From Acidobacteriaceae bacterium (GTDB lineage: Bacteria; Acidobacteriota; Terriglobia; Terriglobales; Acidobacteriaceae): a DNA stretch of 7,082 bases. Below, one piece after another: positions 5,835 to 7,082 of the stretch. The stretch's first letter is position 1. Each line of letters begins with the position of its first letter. Both the position numbers and the translations under genes were made by a program. Below the pieces are notes generated by a model that saw only the letters and a program-made list of their open reading frames with translations, had not been told where the DNA came from and ran no database searches. The stretch lies in NCBI GenBank assembly GCA_030044455.1, contig JASHVU010000521.1, positions 1-7,082 on the forward strand. The letters are read 5' to 3'.

Positions 5835-6965
5835 CTACCGGTTCACTTCGGTGTAGATCGTCACCGTGTTGGCGTTGTCGTCGACGCCGGCAAGCCGGGT
5901 CGCGGCGCCCACCGACTGTGTCGCGATTCCAAACGCACCGCCATTGTTGGCATCCACCGAAAACTCCGCCACGAACGCGCCGTCCGCCGTGTATTCCACG
6001 ATCTCACTGGGCTGATTCGGATCCGCATTGCTGCCGTCGCTGTTGGCCACCAGCAGATCGCCATCCGGCGTTGAGGCCATATCAATCGGCCCGTGCAGAT
6101 GAGTGTCGTCCTGGAAAAGCAGGGTCGGTACAGCCTCGCCAGCACCCACACTCGACGCGTGCTCAATTCTGTAGATCGCATTGTCGGTCGACGATGCAAA
6201 ATAGAGCGTGTCGCTCCAGGCCGAATAAAGCAATCCGGAGGGACCCAGTTCCAGCGCGGCCGGGTCGCCCCGGTGATTCAGCCCCGTCGCAATCACCGTC
6301 GACTTCTCCAGCGATAACACTCCCCGGTCATGCCGGAAACTCAGCCGCGCAATCGTTCCATTCAGCACGTTCGAGATGAAGACATCCACCGAACGGTCGC
6401 GCTCGTTGACAGCCATGCCCCATGGCCCGTCGATGACGGTGTTGGCGATTACGTTCAGCAGCTTCCCCGACGGGCTGATGATCTGGATCGCGCCGGCAGT
6501 GGCCGTGTTGGATGTGCCGTCAGTCGTCTTCAGATTTCCCACTAGCACGGTTCCATCGTTCAGGATTCCCAGCGCAGCCGAAAGCCCTGCATATTGCGTC
6601 GAACCCTGGAAGAACAGCGTCTGCCGTCCGTGCTGGTCAACCCGGACGATGGTGGTTCCGGTACCCTGGAGATTCTGATTGTTATTGAAGTTCGATACCA
6701 GCAGATCGCCCGGTTGCAGCACCGGGTTCTCGACCGATCGCGAACGATCCTCGATGAGCAGCCGGGCGAAGGCTGTTCCGTACGGGTTGACATCGCCGTT
6801 TGGTGGCAGAGTTGATACGGTGGCAGCGGGAGGCGGCAGAAAAGTCTTGCTGGTATTCTGAGCGCTGAGCGGAGCCGCGACTGAAAGTAGCAGCGCAATC
6901 AGAGCTGTGAGGTTTATGGTCTGCGAGGAGGCGCGGGAAACCGCGCGAGAGGTGGCGAGGTGCAT
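5835..6965 (-). CDS. Secreted NHL-type beta-propeller protein
   Basis: The protein has 376 residues. The N-terminus is a Sec signal peptide: basic start, hydrophobic core (about 18-31) and a likely signal-peptidase I site after L33-S-A35, before Gln36. There is no lipobox, unlike the other propeller protein in the window. After a Pro-rich spacer (43-56) come beta-propeller-like units, recognisable in GDLLVSNFNNNQNLQGTGT (87-105), LGILNDGTVLVGN (132-144), GPWGMAVNE..VDVFISNVLNGTIARL (180-208), GPSGLLYSAWSDTLYFAS (241-258), GPIDMASTPDGDLLVANSDG (292-311) and EIVEYTADGAFVAEF (321-335). The SNFNN..NLQGTGTTIVR signature is familiar from NHL-repeat proteins of acidobacteria and other environmental bacteria. 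The probable role is extracytoplasmic binding or structure; no active site is visible. The start is secure: AAAGGAG lies seven bases upstream. The gene converges on the kinase and is transcribed from its own upstream region at the right edge. Confidence 0.88.
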   Translation of the reverse strand: MHLATSRAVSRASSQTINLTALIALLLSVAAPLSAQNTSKTFLPPPAATVSTLPPNGDVNPYGTAFARLLIEDRSRSVENPVLQPGDLLVSNFNNNQNLQGTGTTIVRVDQHGRQTLFFQGSTQYAGLSAALGILNDGTVLVGNLKTTDGTSNTATAGAIQIISPSGKLLNVIANTVIDGPWGMAVNERDRSVDVFISNVLNGTIARLSFRHDRGVLSLEKSTVIATGLNHRGDPAALELGPSGLLYSAWSDTLYFASSTDNAIYRIEHASSVGAGEAVPTLLFQDDTHLHGPIDMASTPDGDLLVANSDGSNADPNQPSEIVEYTADGAFVAEFSVDANNGGAFGIATQSVGAATRLAGVDDNANTVTIYTEVNR

Positions 6966-6972
6966 GAGGTTG

Positions 6973-6979
6973 CTCCTTT
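6973..6979 (-). promoter_or_regulatory. Ribosome binding site of the secreted propeller gene
   Basis: On the minus strand AAAGGAG stands seven bases before the ATG at 6965-6963. It is a near-ideal Shine-Dalgarno match and confirms the start that includes the full signal peptide. Confidence 0.75.
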
Positions 6980-6983
6980 GAAG

Positions 6984-7023
6984 TTGAAGGTTATCGACCT
7001 TAGAAAGGCCGTTACCTCTTCAA
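6984..7023 (-). promoter_or_regulatory. Imperfect inverted repeats in the upstream region of the secreted propeller gene
   Basis: TTGAAG (6984-6989) and CTTCAA (7018-7023) are inverted copies enclosing AAGGT (6987-6991) and ACCTT (6997-7001), which can pair around a five-base loop. They lie just upstream of the ribosome site and may be a leader hairpin or an operator. The sequence from 7024 to the right edge is AT-richer, but I could not identify a convincing -35/-10 pair in it; the promoter may be there or outside the window. Confidence 0.25.
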
Positions 7024-7082
7024 GCGACAAAAGCGCAAGTGTTCCCTCACGCATTTTGAGATTTATTCGCATATAATTCATT

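Noticed and set aside
5700..6074. 124-codon plus-strand frame just after the kinase gene
   Set aside because: Most of it is antisense to the well-supported secreted propeller gene, and it crosses the hairpin at 5762-5820. The Arg-rich C-terminal part is typical of an antisense shadow.
7024..7082. Promoter of the secreted propeller gene in the AT-richer right edge
   Set aside because: Only weak -10-like sequences (such as TATATG on the minus strand) are visible, and any matching -35 would fall outside the window.

Overview
The window looks like chromosomal DNA from a moderately GC-rich Gram-negative bacterium, most likely an acidobacterium (Acidobacteriota, Terriglobia-type). The reasons are the pairing of a TIGR02999/Sigma70_ECF-type sigma factor with a PknB-type kinase carrying a TolB/FlgO-like segment and TPRs, and two exported NHL-type beta-propeller proteins of a kind I associate with that phylum. 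No database search was possible, so the assignment rests on recognised motifs and gene style.

Layout. Positions 1-181 hold the C-terminal tail of a plus-strand gene cut by the left edge, probably an acidobacterial TPR protein. About 680 bases without an intact gene follow (182-863). They contain a short possible remnant of a cytochrome c oxidase assembly (CtaG-like) membrane protein (252-401), a 110-bp element bounded by perfect 15-bp inverted repeats (613-722), and tandem hairpins (793-854) that probably end the next gene. A minus-strand lipoprotein with a five- or six-bladed NHL-like propeller occupies 864-2036. Divergent from it, behind a promoter with a consensus TATAAT and a leader of about 160 nt, is a two-gene operon. 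It encodes an ECF-like sigma factor (2397-2960) and, 12 bases later, a 904-residue transmembrane Ser/Thr kinase (2973-5687). A strong GC-rich hairpin (5762-5820) separates the kinase from a convergent gene for a secreted NHL-type propeller protein (5835-6965). The last 117 bases are the upstream region of that gene.

How the genes may work together. The centre is a probable signalling cassette. The kinase has a cytoplasmic catalytic domain with all key residues, one membrane helix, and a TolB/FlgO-like plus TPR sensor region predicted to be periplasmic. The sigma factor lacks the acidic DAED motif that ECF sigmas use in region 2.2 to contact RNA polymerase, and has a threonine in its place. 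This matches the logic of sigma factors activated by threonine phosphorylation (EcfP/PknT type), so the adjacent kinase may switch the sigma factor on. The two flanking exported propeller proteins could be targets or periplasmic partners of the pathway, but that is only suggested by position.
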